Positions 9,255-18,046 of a stretch of DNA of 64,000 bases are shown here, piece after piece (the first letter of the stretch is position 1; each line of letters begins with the position of its first letter). The DNA comes from Taibaiella lutea. GTDB taxonomy: Bacteria > Bacteroidota > Bacteroidia > Chitinophagales > Chitinophagaceae. The notes under the pieces were generated by a model that did not search any database, was not told where the DNA came from, and was given only the letters and a program-made list of their open reading frames with translations. The stretch lies in contig NZ_VWSH01000001.1 in assembly GCF_008629695.1 (NCBI RefSeq), positions 1,143,990 through 1,207,989 of the forward strand, in the 5' to 3' direction. The position numbers and the translations under genes were made by a program.

Positions 9255-10142
9255 ATGATATCATTGAATGCACTGAGAAGAAGCCAGATCACATTAAAGA
9301 TAAGTACAATTGCCCTTTCTTTCCTGATGTTTTCCGGAACTATAAATGCTCAGGCCACCAAGACATTAAAGACAATAGTTCTGGATGCGGGCCACGGCGG
9401 CAAAGACCCGGGCGCAAGGGGAAAATATTCGAACGAGAAGGATATTACGCTGGCGGTTGTATTAAGGCTTGGCAAGATATTGAAAGACAGCATGCCGCAG
9501 TTGAATGTGATTTATACCAGGAGGACAGATGATTTTATTGATCTGAAAGAGCGCGGGCCTATTGGTAACAGGGCAAATGGCGATTTTTTCCTGGCTATTC
9601 ACGTAAATTCTACTGCAGGCAGAAGAGAGCAGATACAAGTAGGCACTAAAAAGGTAGGCAAGGGTAAAAAGAAAAGAACCGTACCGGTTTATAAAACAAT
9701 CATTCATCGTGAAACTTCTACAAGCGGAACCGAAACGTATGTATTGGGTTTGAAACGTGCGAAGGATGAAAAAGAAAAAGCTATAGGCGAATATGCTGAA
9801 ACCGTTACGGACGAACCCGGCTTGCTGGATAAAGATGATCCGATGACCTCTATTCTGATAGCACAGTATTCGCAGGCATTTTTAGGAAAAAGCGTAACAT
9901 TTGGCGGGAAGCTACAGGCACAATACGCCGGAATAGGCCGTAATGATTTGGGTGTAAAACAAATGAGCCTTCAGGTTTTGGCAAATAGTACCATGCCGGG
10001 CGTTCTTACCGAAATCGGCTTCATTAATAATCCGGATGAGGAAGATTACCTGAATTCACAAGAAGGGCAGAATGAAATTGCAATGTGCTTATACAGGGCT
10101 ATCAAATCTTATAAAGAATCGCTTGAGGGAAGAGGTAGATAA
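9255..10142 (+). CDS. N-acetylmuramoyl-L-alanine amidase (Amidase_3, AmiC type)
   Basis: A secreted zinc amidase of 295 residues that cleaves the lactyl-amide bond between muramic acid and the stem peptide. The signal peptide ends near FSGTINAQ. Zinc ligands and catalytic residues of the Amidase_3 family are visible: His in VLDAGHGGKDPG, Glu in YSNEKDITL, His in FFLAIHVNS, and the C-terminal Glu in LTEIGFINNPDEE. A lysine-rich insertion (VGTKKVGKGKKKRTVPVYK) and an acidic helix (about 155-190) sit where AmiC-like enzymes carry their autoinhibitory segment. It is divergent to the LptD-like gene, so both envelope genes may share the control region 9081-9254. Confidence 0.92.
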   Translation: MISLNALRRSQITLKISTIALSFLMFSGTINAQATKTLKTIVLDAGHGGKDPGARGKYSNEKDITLAVVLRLGKILKDSMPQLNVIYTRRTDDFIDLKERGPIGNRANGDFFLAIHVNSTAGRREQIQVGTKKVGKGKKKRTVPVYKTIIHRETSTSGTETYVLGLKRAKDEKEKAIGEYAETVTDEPGLLDKDDPMTSILIAQYSQAFLGKSVTFGGKLQAQYAGIGRNDLGVKQMSLQVLANSTMPGVLTEIGFINNPDEEDYLNSQEGQNEIAMCLYRAIKSYKESLEGRGR

Positions 10143-10160
10143 GATTCCCGTTTCTGATAA

Positions 10161-10198
10161 TAAACCCCGTCAGCATTGAAGCTGACGGGGTTTATTTT
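10161..10198. terminator. Bidirectional terminator between the amidase and AsmA-like genes
   Basis: Perfect 14-bp stem TAAACCCCGTCAGC / GCTGACGGGGTTTA with loop ATTGAA and T-rich flank. It serves both converging genes. Confidence 0.88.
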
Positions 10199-10213
10199 AT
10201 CCGGAAGGAAACA

Positions 10214-12748
10214 TTATTCCTGATGTACATCGTCATCAGAAGCATTTTCATCTTTTGTCTGATCTTTTGAAAGGCCTTTCTTTAAAGGATCCCAGGAAAT
10301 TTTCACATTACCTGCATCATCGTCTCTTGCACGCAGATAAAGTACAATACCTTTATTGAGTTTAGGGACTTTGCCTTGCGCAATCAGTTCTTTATCTTTT
10401 TCAGGATTACGTAATGGAAGCACAATGCTTATATCAGTGCCACGCTGGAAAGCATATACGCCTTCGGTGTGGATAATAGCAGCACTGGAAAGAATGGTCA
10501 TCGGATTTATTTTGATTTTACCATCGTAAATCTCTAAATCGTTTTTCAGTTCGTCGAAAGTTACATGCGACAGGTTTCGTTTCTTAAAAATGAACTTTTG
10601 TATTGTTTCCAAAGGTTTGAAATTGTTAAGTTCGCCGTTCTTTAATTTAAAAGAAACCTTACCTGCCATCGACCTTTGACGTAAAGAGCCGTCTGCATTC
10701 AGCAGGCCTTTTACATTAATATCAGCAGATAAAGACCCTGCCAGGTTTTGCGGACTTAAAGTGGTTTGTCCGAAGTTATCAAAGGCATAAAACAATTTAT
10801 CAATCTTCACATTGGTAATTGTTCCCTGTAATTGAAAGGGCGTCAGATTACCGGAAGTATTTGTAGTAACATTAGCCGAAAGGCTGCCACCTGCATGATT
10901 CAGGCTTACATTCTTAAAGCTCATTTCATTGTCGGTCAAAGTCACGTCTCCCAAAATATTTCCTGCAGAGAAATGATTATACTGCAGTTGCTTTACGTTG
11001 ACATGCAATTGCATATTACTTTGTTGCAGCATAGTTGAAAATCCCTGCGAAATCCTGGCAGTCTTGTTATTATCCTGTTTCTGATTACTTTTTGGCGATT
11101 TCGCCTTCGGTGCAAGGAAAGATTTAAAATCATTGAGGTCTATATGGCTGCTGTTAACATTCCAGATAAAAGCAACTTTACCCGGATCAAGCAAATAAAT
11201 ATTCAGGAAATTACGAGCTATGCCCTGAATATTGAATGCGCTGTTTTTAGTGTACAAAGAAGTGTTGCTTAGCACTAAGTCCTGTCCCAGAAAATCAATA
11301 TTGATATTGCATTTCTTAAAACTCAGGTTGCGGGGCCCATAGGTAAATGCAGCATCTTTCACTATGACATGTCCAAAAAGCGAATGCTGAAAATTATCAG
11401 TGCTTACAACGGGGCCATCGTATTTTATATTCAAATCGGCTGTACCCGATTCAAAACTGAATGTATTGCCTATTATGGAATTGAGATTTGTTACATCGAA
11501 TTTAGATTTCATCCTTACTGTTATAAAAGGATTAATTAAACCGTACAAAGCAAATGAGTCTACCACAACCGGAATCTTCATGATTTCACCTTTAAATCCG
11601 GTAATGGTAACGGCAGAATTGTCATCCGTTTTACCTCTGTCCTTATAAACTAAATTGGTAAAATTACCTTTCAGTTTTGTGTCCAGAAATTTACCATAGC
11701 TTGTGCGCAACGCGTTATCTTCGGTTTGAAAATAAGCACGTACCAATGGCGTATCCGGATATTGAAAAGAACCGTTTATCATGACTTTGACGGCAATGTT
11801 TTTATCAAAATCAAAGCTGTCAAGTTTTGAAGCAATGCTGTCAGACAAATAAGAAACGCCTTCTTTAAAGCCGATGGAAGGTGCATCAATATCAAAAGAA
11901 TAATCGATGGGTTTTGCGCCGAAATTGAACACAACACCGGCTTTTATTTTTGTGCCGTTTACTTTAATATATTGCTTAGGCAGCTGAAGGCTTTTCGTTT
12001 TGGTATTAAATTTAATATCCAAATCACCCTCCAAATCTTTTGATTTAAGAAAGCCGCCTTTCTCGAGATTGAAAGCCATCTGGTAAAAATGCACTCTTGT
12101 ATCAGCTTTGATATTCCATATATCGCCATCGCGATGAATAACACCCTGAATGTCGCTTACACCAATCTTGAACTGTTTGTTCCTGTCATAAAAATCGTAA
12201 ACAAACAATACGTTCTCTATGCCGAATTTATTTATGTCCGGCTGCTTGCCGCCTTTTTTATTGCTTTGCTTTTTCTTGGCATTAAAAAGATAGGCATTGC
12301 CGTAATTATAATCATGAAATAAATAAACGGTGCCGTCTTCGATTGTAACCTTATTTATTTCAGGATGCCTGGTAATAAGCGAAAATAAATTGAGGGAGAT
12401 ATAAACAGAACCAAGCTCCAGGGTGTTCTTCTTATGTTTGTAATATAAACTATCGCTTAATGTAACACCTTTTAAACGGACTGAAATACTCGGAAAATTT
12501 TGCAGCAGTGCGGGTTCTATATCATTAATATGAAAATTACCTTCCATGCTTTCGCTGACAGAAGTGGTAATTTTGGCTAAAATTTCTTTCTTGTGGTTAT
12601 TGATATACCAGGATAAAACAAACCATGCAATTACAAGCAATATCAAAAACGACATCAATGTAATTATGATAACTTTTGCCCAGCGAGGCAAGCCTTTATA
12701 TTTTTCTTTGCCTCTTATAAGCAGTTGCCTTTTATTGGCTGATGGCAT
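10214..12748 (-). CDS. AsmA-family membrane-anchored envelope protein
   Basis: An 844-residue protein with one N-terminal transmembrane helix (about residues 28-50, VIIITLMSFLILLVIAWFVLSWY). A long periplasmic region follows, opening with the AsmA-like pattern of repeated beta-strands (NFPSISVRLKGVTLSD, HPEINKVTIEDGTVYLFHDY). The C-terminal third has the AsmA_2-like LAGSLSADINVKGLLNADGS and a closing FQRGTDISIVLPLRN. AsmA/TamB-like proteins are bridge-like proteins thought to move phospholipids between membranes. The C-terminus is charged (KDQTKDENASDDDVHQE). The family is clear; the cargo is not known. Confidence 0.82.
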   Translation of the reverse strand: MPSANKRQLLIRGKEKYKGLPRWAKVIIITLMSFLILLVIAWFVLSWYINNHKKEILAKITTSVSESMEGNFHINDIEPALLQNFPSISVRLKGVTLSDSLYYKHKKNTLELGSVYISLNLFSLITRHPEINKVTIEDGTVYLFHDYNYGNAYLFNAKKKQSNKKGGKQPDINKFGIENVLFVYDFYDRNKQFKIGVSDIQGVIHRDGDIWNIKADTRVHFYQMAFNLEKGGFLKSKDLEGDLDIKFNTKTKSLQLPKQYIKVNGTKIKAGVVFNFGAKPIDYSFDIDAPSIGFKEGVSYLSDSIASKLDSFDFDKNIAVKVMINGSFQYPDTPLVRAYFQTEDNALRTSYGKFLDTKLKGNFTNLVYKDRGKTDDNSAVTITGFKGEIMKIPVVVDSFALYGLINPFITVRMKSKFDVTNLNSIIGNTFSFESGTADLNIKYDGPVVSTDNFQHSLFGHVIVKDAAFTYGPRNLSFKKCNINIDFLGQDLVLSNTSLYTKNSAFNIQGIARNFLNIYLLDPGKVAFIWNVNSSHIDLNDFKSFLAPKAKSPKSNQKQDNNKTARISQGFSTMLQQSNMQLHVNVKQLQYNHFSAGNILGDVTLTDNEMSFKNVSLNHAGGSLSANVTTNTSGNLTPFQLQGTITNVKIDKLFYAFDNFGQTTLSPQNLAGSLSADINVKGLLNADGSLRQRSMAGKVSFKLKNGELNNFKPLETIQKFIFKKRNLSHVTFDELKNDLEIYDGKIKINPMTILSSAAIIHTEGVYAFQRGTDISIVLPLRNPEKDKELIAQGKVPKLNKGIVLYLRARDDDAGNVKISWDPLKKGLSKDQTKDENASDDDVHQE

Positions 12749-12859
12749 AAAGTTTGGGGTTAATTACAAAGTAATTTAAGTAATATTCAGCATATAACGT
12801 CCGAAAAGCGCTTTTAGTTTGATAATAAATTTATTAGCTTAATCAAAACCACCTGTTTG

Positions 12860-12867
12860 TATATTTG
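12860..12867 (+). promoter_or_regulatory. -7 box (TATATTTG) directly before the GNAT gene
   Basis: TANNTTTG match only 4 bp before the ATG at 12872. Transcription would begin at or within the start codon, suggesting a leaderless mRNA. This also supports choosing 12872 over the in-frame ATG at 12857, which precedes the box. Confidence 0.5.
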
Positions 12868-12871
12868 CCTT

Positions 12872-13369
12872 ATGCAAATTTCTATCACAAGAGCAACGAC
12901 GGAAGATATTGTAATTATACAATCGCTGATACAGCAAATATGGAAACCTACATACCGGCATATCCTTTCTGAAGCACAAATGGATTATATGCTTGATATG
13001 ATGTATTCTACCGAAGTATTGGAAGAGCAATTTAAAGAAGGCCATATTTTTCTATTGATTCTTCTTGAAGGAAAACCGGTTGGCTTCGCAGGTTATCAAA
13101 ACAATTACAAACCTGACGGCGTTTGCAAACTGCACAAAATATATGTCCTGCCTGATATGCAGGGCATGCAACTGGGCAAAAAATTGTTTGAAACAGTGAA
13201 GGAGGAAACAACTAAAGCAGGCCAGCAAAAGCTGATACTAAATGTGAACAGGTATAATAAAGCTGCAGACTTTTACAAAAAACTGGGAATGCAAATAGCA
13301 GAGGAAGTAGATGTGGAAATAGGTAACGGTTACTTTATGAATGATTACGTAATGAGCATTGATTTGTAA
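12872..13369 (+). CDS. GNAT-family N-acetyltransferase
   Basis: A 165-residue acetyl-CoA-dependent N-acetyltransferase. The start at MQISITRATTEDI is the usual GNAT beta1 opening, and it lies just past a -7 box. Motif A is visible as CKLHKIYVLPDMQGMQLGKKLF (the Q/R-x-x-G-x-G/A acetyl-CoA loop is QGMQLGK). Motif B follows as LILNVNRYNKAADFYKKLGM. The substrate cannot be predicted. Confidence 0.88.
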   Translation: MQISITRATTEDIVIIQSLIQQIWKPTYRHILSEAQMDYMLDMMYSTEVLEEQFKEGHIFLLILLEGKPVGFAGYQNNYKPDGVCKLHKIYVLPDMQGMQLGKKLFETVKEETTKAGQQKLILNVNRYNKAADFYKKLGMQIAEEVDVEIGNGYFMNDYVMSIDL

Positions 13370-13437
13370 AATAAAAGTATATTTATATTGCCGAGTGCAT
13401 ATTTGATATTATGTGTAAAAGCACTCAATAAATTATA

Positions 13438-13941
13438 ATGACAGTAAGCGCATATCAGGCAAAATCTACAAATTCTTTATCTTTTGATTTAACAAAGGAT
13501 GGCAAATTAATTGGTAAACTTTCTTACAAAAGTTGGTTTAAGTTTAATGCCGTAATAGAAATTACAAATAACCCAAACTACAAATTTGAACCGAAAGGCT
13601 TTTGGGGGACAACGATTGAACTTAAGGAGGGAGAGAAGGTGTTACTAAAATTCAAAATGAATTGGAATGGGGAAATTATAATACAAACTTATTTTAACAA
13701 CCTTGAGAAGGATTACATTTTTAAACATAGAGGTATTTTTAAAGAATCATTCATACTTATAGATCAGGAAGGAAATGAACTTTTAGTTATGAAACCGAAT
13801 CTGAAATGGAATAATATGAATTATGAATATCAGCTAACGTCATCTGACATCTTCGAGAATTTTTCTAATAAAGAAATATTATTGATGAGTTCATTACACT
13901 GCGCAAATTATTATATTTCATTAATGATGTCTTATCAATAA
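13438..13941 (+). CDS. Hypothetical beta-rich protein
   Basis: A 167-residue protein I do not recognise. It has no signal peptide or membrane helix. Alternating hydrophobic and charged segments with many aromatic residues (GKLIGKLSYKSWFKFNAVIEI, KVLLKFKMNWNGEIII, FKESFILIDQEGNELLVMKP) suggest an all-beta fold, perhaps tubby/LURP-one-like, but this is only a shape argument. It is more AT-rich than its neighbours and sits alone between the GNAT gene and plsX. Confidence 0.6.
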   Translation: MTVSAYQAKSTNSLSFDLTKDGKLIGKLSYKSWFKFNAVIEITNNPNYKFEPKGFWGTTIELKEGEKVLLKFKMNWNGEIIIQTYFNNLEKDYIFKHRGIFKESFILIDQEGNELLVMKPNLKWNNMNYEYQLTSSDIFENFSNKEILLMSSLHCANYYISLMMSYQ

Positions 13942-13982
13942 TGACGCTGTAATGCTTTTCAGTTAAAACTATTATAGTTAAA

Positions 13983-14954
13983 TTAAGCTGCGCCGGAAGA
14001 ATTCTCGGCAAAAGATTCTTTAAGAATATTGGTGAAGTTGGATTCTACAAGATTAATAGCGCTTTCAATACTTGATTTAAAGGCTCTTGCGTTGGAAATC
14101 CCATGACCGATCAATACCGGGGCGTTAACGCCAAGAATCGGTGTTCCGCCGTAAATTTCGTAGTTAAACTGATCCAGGAATTCATCCTGAATCTTACGGC
14201 TGTCGGTGAAGATATTATAAATAGATTCGGCTACTTTCAAGGCAATATTTCCTGTAAATCCTTCGCAAACAATTACATCGCAATTGTCCAGAAAAAGATC
14301 ACGACCTTCCACATTTCCTTTAAAATTAATACCGGAATGCTGCTTCAATAATGGATAAGTAGTTTGTGCAAGGATATTGCCTTTGCCCTCTTCTTCTCCC
14401 AAATTCAATAATCCTACTCTTGGATTTTCCAGTTTCAGAACATGCTTTGCATAAAGCGAGCCCATTACCGCAAATTGAACCAGATGTTCCGGCTTACAAT
14501 CTGCATTGGCGCCTACGTCCAGCAAAAAGTTGAATTTACCGTCAAGTTTTGGGATAGGAGAAGCAATTGTCGGGCGAAGTACGCCGGGAATAGCTTTAAC
14601 AGTGTACATGGCGCCTACTAACATGGCACCGGTGTTACCTGCGCTGAAGAAAGCATCAATTTTGCCCATTTGAAGTAACCCGAAACCAATAGCAATACTG
14701 GAATCTTGTTTCTCCTTTAAAGCTTTGGTAGGATGTTCGTGCATGTCGATAACCGTGGCAGCAGGAACTAATGTGAAATGGCTTTGATAGCCATCCAGTA
14801 ATGAAAGATAAGGTGCTGCAATATCCGGACTGCCTATCAATACAAAATGCACACCGATTCCTGAATCGGAATGAGATGCCAAGTATGCCAGTACGCCTTT
14901 GATTGCTTCTTCGGGGGCGAAGTCACCACCCATAATATCAATCCCTATTTTCAT
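13983..14954 (-). CDS. plsX: Phosphate acyltransferase
   Basis: PlsX converts acyl-ACP to acyl-phosphate, the first step of the PlsX/PlsY route to phosphatidic acid. The 323-residue length is typical. The N-terminal MKIGIDIMGGDFAPEEAIKG and central segments FFSAGNTGAMLVGAMYTV, LLDVGANADCKPEHLVQFA and CEGFTGNIALKVAES are family hallmarks. It is third in the classic DUF177-rpmF-plsX order, separated from rpmF by a 117-nt spacer that contains a long stem-loop. Confidence 0.95.
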   Translation of the reverse strand: MKIGIDIMGGDFAPEEAIKGVLAYLASHSDSGIGVHFVLIGSPDIAAPYLSLLDGYQSHFTLVPAATVIDMHEHPTKALKEKQDSSIAIGFGLLQMGKIDAFFSAGNTGAMLVGAMYTVKAIPGVLRPTIASPIPKLDGKFNFLLDVGANADCKPEHLVQFAVMGSLYAKHVLKLENPRVGLLNLGEEEGKGNILAQTTYPLLKQHSGINFKGNVEGRDLFLDNCDVIVCEGFTGNIALKVAESIYNIFTDSRKIQDEFLDQFNYEIYGGTPILGVNAPVLIGHGISNARAFKSSIESAINLVESNFTNILKESFAENSSGAA

Positions 14955-14995
14955 TTAGTTACGCTAATGCCAGTTAAGGACAGAGAGGAAATTGC

Positions 14996-15056
14996 CGGCA
15001 AGTTATACAATATATATGGTTCCTGCGAACAAGACCATGCTTTTTATAACTTGCCG
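14996..15056 (-). promoter_or_regulatory. Long stem-loop in the rpmF-plsX spacer
   Basis: Perfect 12-bp arms CGGCAAGTTATA / TATAACTTGCCG enclose a second bulged hairpin (ATG / CAT plus GTTC-GCAG-GAAC). It occupies most of the rpmF-plsX spacer and has no T-run, so it looks like an RNA processing or control element rather than a terminator. Confidence 0.6.
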
Positions 15057-15071
15057 ACTATTAAGTTTACG

Positions 15072-15284
15072 TTATTCTGCTGTTGATCCTGTTTCTTCTG
15101 CAGGAGTGTTGTCGATAACGACTTTACCTTTGTACACTAATTTTCCTTCGCTCCAATGCGCACGGTGACGTAAGTGAGCTTCTCCTGTTACTGCGTCTGT
15201 GCTGATAGTTGCAGCTACAGCTTTGTAATGCGTACGACGTTTAGCGCCTCTTTGCGCCGAATGGCGACGTTTAGGATTAGGCAT
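15072..15284 (-). CDS. rpmF: 50S ribosomal protein L32
   Basis: A 70-residue large-subunit ribosomal protein starting [21 protein letters not shown], the standard bL32 opening. The region [21 protein letters not shown] matches the family. No cysteines are present, so this is a zinc-free L32. It lies between DUF177 and plsX as in many bacteria. Confidence 0.95.
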   Translation of the reverse strand: MPNPKRRHSAQRGAKRRTHYKAVAATISTDAVTGEAHLRHRAHWSEGKLVYKGKVVIDNTPAEETGSTAE

Positions 15285-15376
15285 AAAATATAATTAAAAA
15301 TTAAAAAATAAAAATTCAGGTAATATTCAAATTCCAATAACCGGCTTTTCAATTTCCGGAAAAAGGAACGGATAAT

Positions 15377-15943
15377 CTAATTCTTGTTCTCAGGTGTGTC
15401 TAAATCCTTGAATTTGTCCAGACCTGACCACAAAGTTTTTCTTACTTCTTCTCCACCACTCATTTTACTCAGCAATTTCAATGCTTCCGGATTACAACCT
15501 GACGTCCCGTCTGCCTTATCCGGATGAATATGCTGCAATGGCATACTCAACATGATAAATTCGTACACATAAGTTGAAACATCCAGAATGGTTTCGCTTC
15601 TTGGCACAAATACAATGTCAGCTTCGTCTTCATCTTCTCCGTTTTCTTCCTCGTGCTCTCCGGTAAATTTCACAATAAGGTCAAATTCATCCCAAAGGCG
15701 CATGGAAAAAGGATCTCCGCAACGGTCACAAGCCACATCCATCGAACCATCAATATCAAAGTGCAATTGCAAAAAGCCTGAATGTTTATCCAGTTTCAAT
15801 ACCACCGTTGCATCCAGGTTTTCAAAATCAGGATGTTCATGGCCCAATTCTTCGATTACTTTATCTGTAACCTCGAAACGGTATTCATGCAGCCCGTCTT
15901 TTAAACCTAACCAGGGAATCTCAAATTCACGATGAAACTTCAT
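15377..15943 (-). CDS. DUF177 (YceD) family protein
   Basis: A 188-residue DUF177 protein. The family is tied to 23S rRNA accumulation and ribosome assembly and is usually encoded just before rpmF, as here. A CxxC zinc-ligand-like pair is visible in VACDRCGDPFSMRLWDEF, followed by the acidic stretch EHEEENGEDEDEADIVFVP and a second Cys near GTSGCNPEALKLL. It opens the DUF177-rpmF-plsX cluster; a -7 box lies 86 bp upstream. Confidence 0.88.
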   Translation of the reverse strand: MKFHREFEIPWLGLKDGLHEYRFEVTDKVIEELGHEHPDFENLDATVVLKLDKHSGFLQLHFDIDGSMDVACDRCGDPFSMRLWDEFDLIVKFTGEHEEENGEDEDEADIVFVPRSETILDVSTYVYEFIMLSMPLQHIHPDKADGTSGCNPEALKLLSKMSGGEEVRKTLWSGLDKFKDLDTPENKN

Positions 15944-16029
15944 TAATAAAGCTTTTAGCGTTTCCGATTCAAAATATTATAACATCCTGCAAACCATTGC
16001 AGTCTATCCGTAAACTTAAATTCGGGCTG

Positions 16030-16037
16030 CAAAGGTA
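16030..16037 (-). promoter_or_regulatory. -7 box (TACCTTTG, minus strand) of the DUF177-rpmF-plsX cluster
   Basis: TANNTTTG match upstream of the first gene of the cluster, leaving a leader of roughly 80 nt. Confidence 0.5.
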
Positions 16038-16104
16038 AGCGTTTTTATTGTTCTATCACATTTTAATTAGAAAATATTTTTCTTGATATCGTTAGAGAAT
16101 TGAA

Positions 16105-16637
16105 TTAAACACATAGAAACATAGGATTATAAATCAAGTAATTGATTATAATATTGATTTACAAACGTTTTTTGTCCATCTTTAAAAATATTAGCACAAT
16201 TAAAATTTATTAAAATACCTTTTGGAGATTGCAGTAGTTTCATATAGGAGAGCAATTGCGCTTCAAATATATTCGACATCTCACCAACAGATTTTAATTC
16301 CACAACCAAACACTTTTCAATAAATAAGTCACATCTAAGATTCAGATTAATTGGTGTTTCTTTATATTTAAAAGGTATAAGTAATTCTGTTTGAAAATTT
16401 ATATTTCTTTGTCTTAGTTCTACTATTAAGCATTGATGATAAATGCTTTCCAACAATCCTCTACCCATGGTTTTATGTACTTCAATGGCTGCACCAATTA
16501 CAGAATACGTAAGTTCATCCAAATACTTTTTAGTAACCATTATACCAAGTTTTATATAAGACAGAGCGAAAGCTCTTACTACTGCGCCCCTACTCCTACC
16601 TAATCAAACTCATAAAAATCTATGTATCTATGTGTTC
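16105..16637. mobile_element. Putative small cassette: GxxExxY gene between terminal inverted repeats
   Basis: The left boundary (16105-16128) and the inverted right boundary (16614-16637) match at about 20 of 24 positions, with common core ACACATAGANACATAG. They enclose one gene only. The left repeat runs into the gene's stop codon. The leader on the gene's strand has a small AGAGC / GCTCT hairpin (16564-16577). No transposase is present, so if mobile it would depend on a helper or on the encoded nuclease-like protein. Target duplications could not be confirmed. Confidence 0.5.
16127..16540 (-). CDS. GxxExxY protein (PD-(D/E)XK nuclease-like, PDDEXK_3)
   Basis: A 137-residue protein with the naming motif in GRGLLESIYHQCL. 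A nuclease-like core follows, LRCDLFIEKCLVVELKSV, in which the Asp of RCD and the E-x-K of VELKS fit a PD-(D/E)XK active site. Members of this family occur as scattered copies in Bacteroidota genomes and have no established function. Here the gene is bounded by inverted repeats, which suggests that it moves or has moved as a unit. Confidence 0.88.
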   Translation of the reverse strand: MVTKKYLDELTYSVIGAAIEVHKTMGRGLLESIYHQCLIVELRQRNINFQTELLIPFKYKETPINLNLRCDLFIEKCLVVELKSVGEMSNIFEAQLLSYMKLLQSPKGILINFNCANIFKDGQKTFVNQYYNQLLDL

Positions 16638-16683
16638 AATTAATACATGTTTTTATTTCTCCATAAATTGCAATGAACAAAAA

Positions 16684-17586
16684 TTACATCATTTTATTTC
16701 GCTTTAATAAATAGCGATTCAAAACTTGCTCAACGGGTTCGCCCATATCGCAGGTTATCAGATCGATCCTGTTTTGCTGGCAGTGATTTTCAAGCCGTTT
16801 TCTGTAAGCTGTCATTTTTGAAATATAAGCTTCTTTAATATCAGTTGGATTGATTTTCAATACTTCATTGGTTTCCATATCCACAAATTCATAAGGACGG
16901 TTTTCAAAATCAAATTCCAGTTCCTTCTTGCCATCAACCACATGAAACAGAATAACTTCATGCTTATTGTAACGTAAATGTTGCAAAGCCGACAACAATG
17001 CCTCTCCATTTTCTGATGCATCGGGCATATCGCTGAATATAATTACCAGAGAACGCTGATGAATTCTGTCAGCCAACTGATGTAAAGCCGCAGCCGTATC
17101 CGTTTTCTTTCCCTGATTTTTTTGGTGCAATACTTTTTCGAGTTCCGTCATTAAGGTTCTGAAATGTCTTGAACTTGATTTTGCATTAGTCAGTTCATTT
17201 AGCCCTTCATCAAAAAAAGCCAAAGCCCCTGCATCCAGTTGTTTTTTAAAAAGATGAAGCAAACAAGCCGCCGCAACACAGGAATATTGAAGTTTTGTTG
17301 TTCCTGTTTCAGGAAAAAACATAGAAGCCGAAGTATCTAATGCTATATAACAACGTAGATTGGTTTCTTCTTCAAACTTCTTTACAAACATTTTATCATT
17401 CCGCCCATAAACTTTCCAATCCACATATTTCAGGTTATCGCCCTGATTGTACAACCTATGCTCTGCAAATTCTACTGAAAACCCATGAAAAGGGCTTTTA
17501 TGAAGACCTATAATAAAACCTTCCACCACCTGACGGGCAATAAGCTCCAGATTCTCGATGGTGGATTGCTGAGGAATAATAGTCAT
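16684..17586 (-). CDS. DUF58 domain-containing protein (vWA-like)
   Basis: A 300-residue cytosolic protein. The start is placed at MTIIPQQSTIENLELIARQ, which is the conserved DUF58 opening; the extra upstream codons look non-native. The DUF58 signature GDNLKYVDWKVYGRNDKMFVKKFEEET is clear, followed by the vWA/MIDAS-like segment YIALDTSASM. The family usually works beside MoxR-type AAA ATPases; none is seen here. It marks the left edge of the accessory island. Confidence 0.88.
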   Translation of the reverse strand: MTIIPQQSTIENLELIARQVVEGFIIGLHKSPFHGFSVEFAEHRLYNQGDNLKYVDWKVYGRNDKMFVKKFEEETNLRCYIALDTSASMFFPETGTTKLQYSCVAAACLLHLFKKQLDAGALAFFDEGLNELTNAKSSSRHFRTLMTELEKVLHQKNQGKKTDTAAALHQLADRIHQRSLVIIFSDMPDASENGEALLSALQHLRYNKHEVILFHVVDGKKELEFDFENRPYEFVDMETNEVLKINPTDIKEAYISKMTAYRKRLENHCQQNRIDLITCDMGEPVEQVLNRYLLKRNKMM

Positions 17587-17758
17587 GAAATAAAGGTAAG
17601 GAATTTTGGGCTTAGGGAACAAAAAGCATCCAACTTATAAAGTGAGCTTCTATTTAAAAGTGTTTTTAGAAGTTCATATATGGGTGTCAAGGGTTACTTG
17701 GTAAATGCCAACCGTTACAATCTACTGCCAACGGTTAACTCTACATTCTACAGAATCG

Positions 17759-17962
17759 TTACATACACCTGACCTTGACATCCATTTTAGTGAACTCGCT
17801 ATCAAAGCCGAGGCCATATTTTTTGTTTAGTTCTTCGAGTCCATCCATTTGCTCATCGGTCAATTCATGCTTCTTCTTGTACTCTTCAAATTCTTCGCGT
17901 GACATTTTATGGAAGGTTTTCCTATGGTCTTCAAATTCCTCGAATAGAATTAAATACTTCAT
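17759..17962 (-). CDS. Small MKYLxLFEEF protein, copy 1
   Basis: A 67-residue charged protein, MKYLILFEEFEDHRKTFHKM at the N-terminus, otherwise helical and rich in Glu/Lys. I know no function. It shares its first ten residues with the 73-aa product of the gene at 18813-19034 and, more loosely, with the 66-aa product of 31667-31867. All three also share an upstream element. The downstream side (17700-17740) contains two copies of TGCCAACSGTTA 21 bp apart. Confidence 0.6.
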   Translation of the reverse strand: MKYLILFEEFEDHRKTFHKMSREEFEEYKKKHELTDEQMDGLEELNKKYGLGFDSEFTKMDVKVRCM

Positions 17963-17990
17963 GAGTTATATATTAAAGTTGATAGGCTCT
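17963..17990 (-). promoter_or_regulatory. Conserved element upstream of MKYLxLFEEF copy 1
   Basis: On the gene strand: AAGAGCCTATCAACTTTAAT then ATATAACTC and the ATG. It is nearly identical to the region before copy 2 (19035-19062), and its TTAATATATA core recurs before copy 3. Confidence 0.55.
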
Positions 17991-18022
17991 TTTCAGTAGC
18001 TGTAAAAAGTGACAGGAAACAT

Positions 18023-18030
18023 TATATTTG
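18023..18030 (+). promoter_or_regulatory. -7 box (TATATTTG)
   Basis: TANNTTTG match 16 bp before the start of the small membrane protein gene at 18047. Confidence 0.5.
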
Positions 18031-18046
18031 TATAACAGGAATTATT

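Noticed and set aside
17696-17735. Pair of TGCCAACSGTTA repeats as an attachment site
   Set aside because: Only two short copies 21 bp apart, with no integrase in the island and no copy at the far side near 34 kb.
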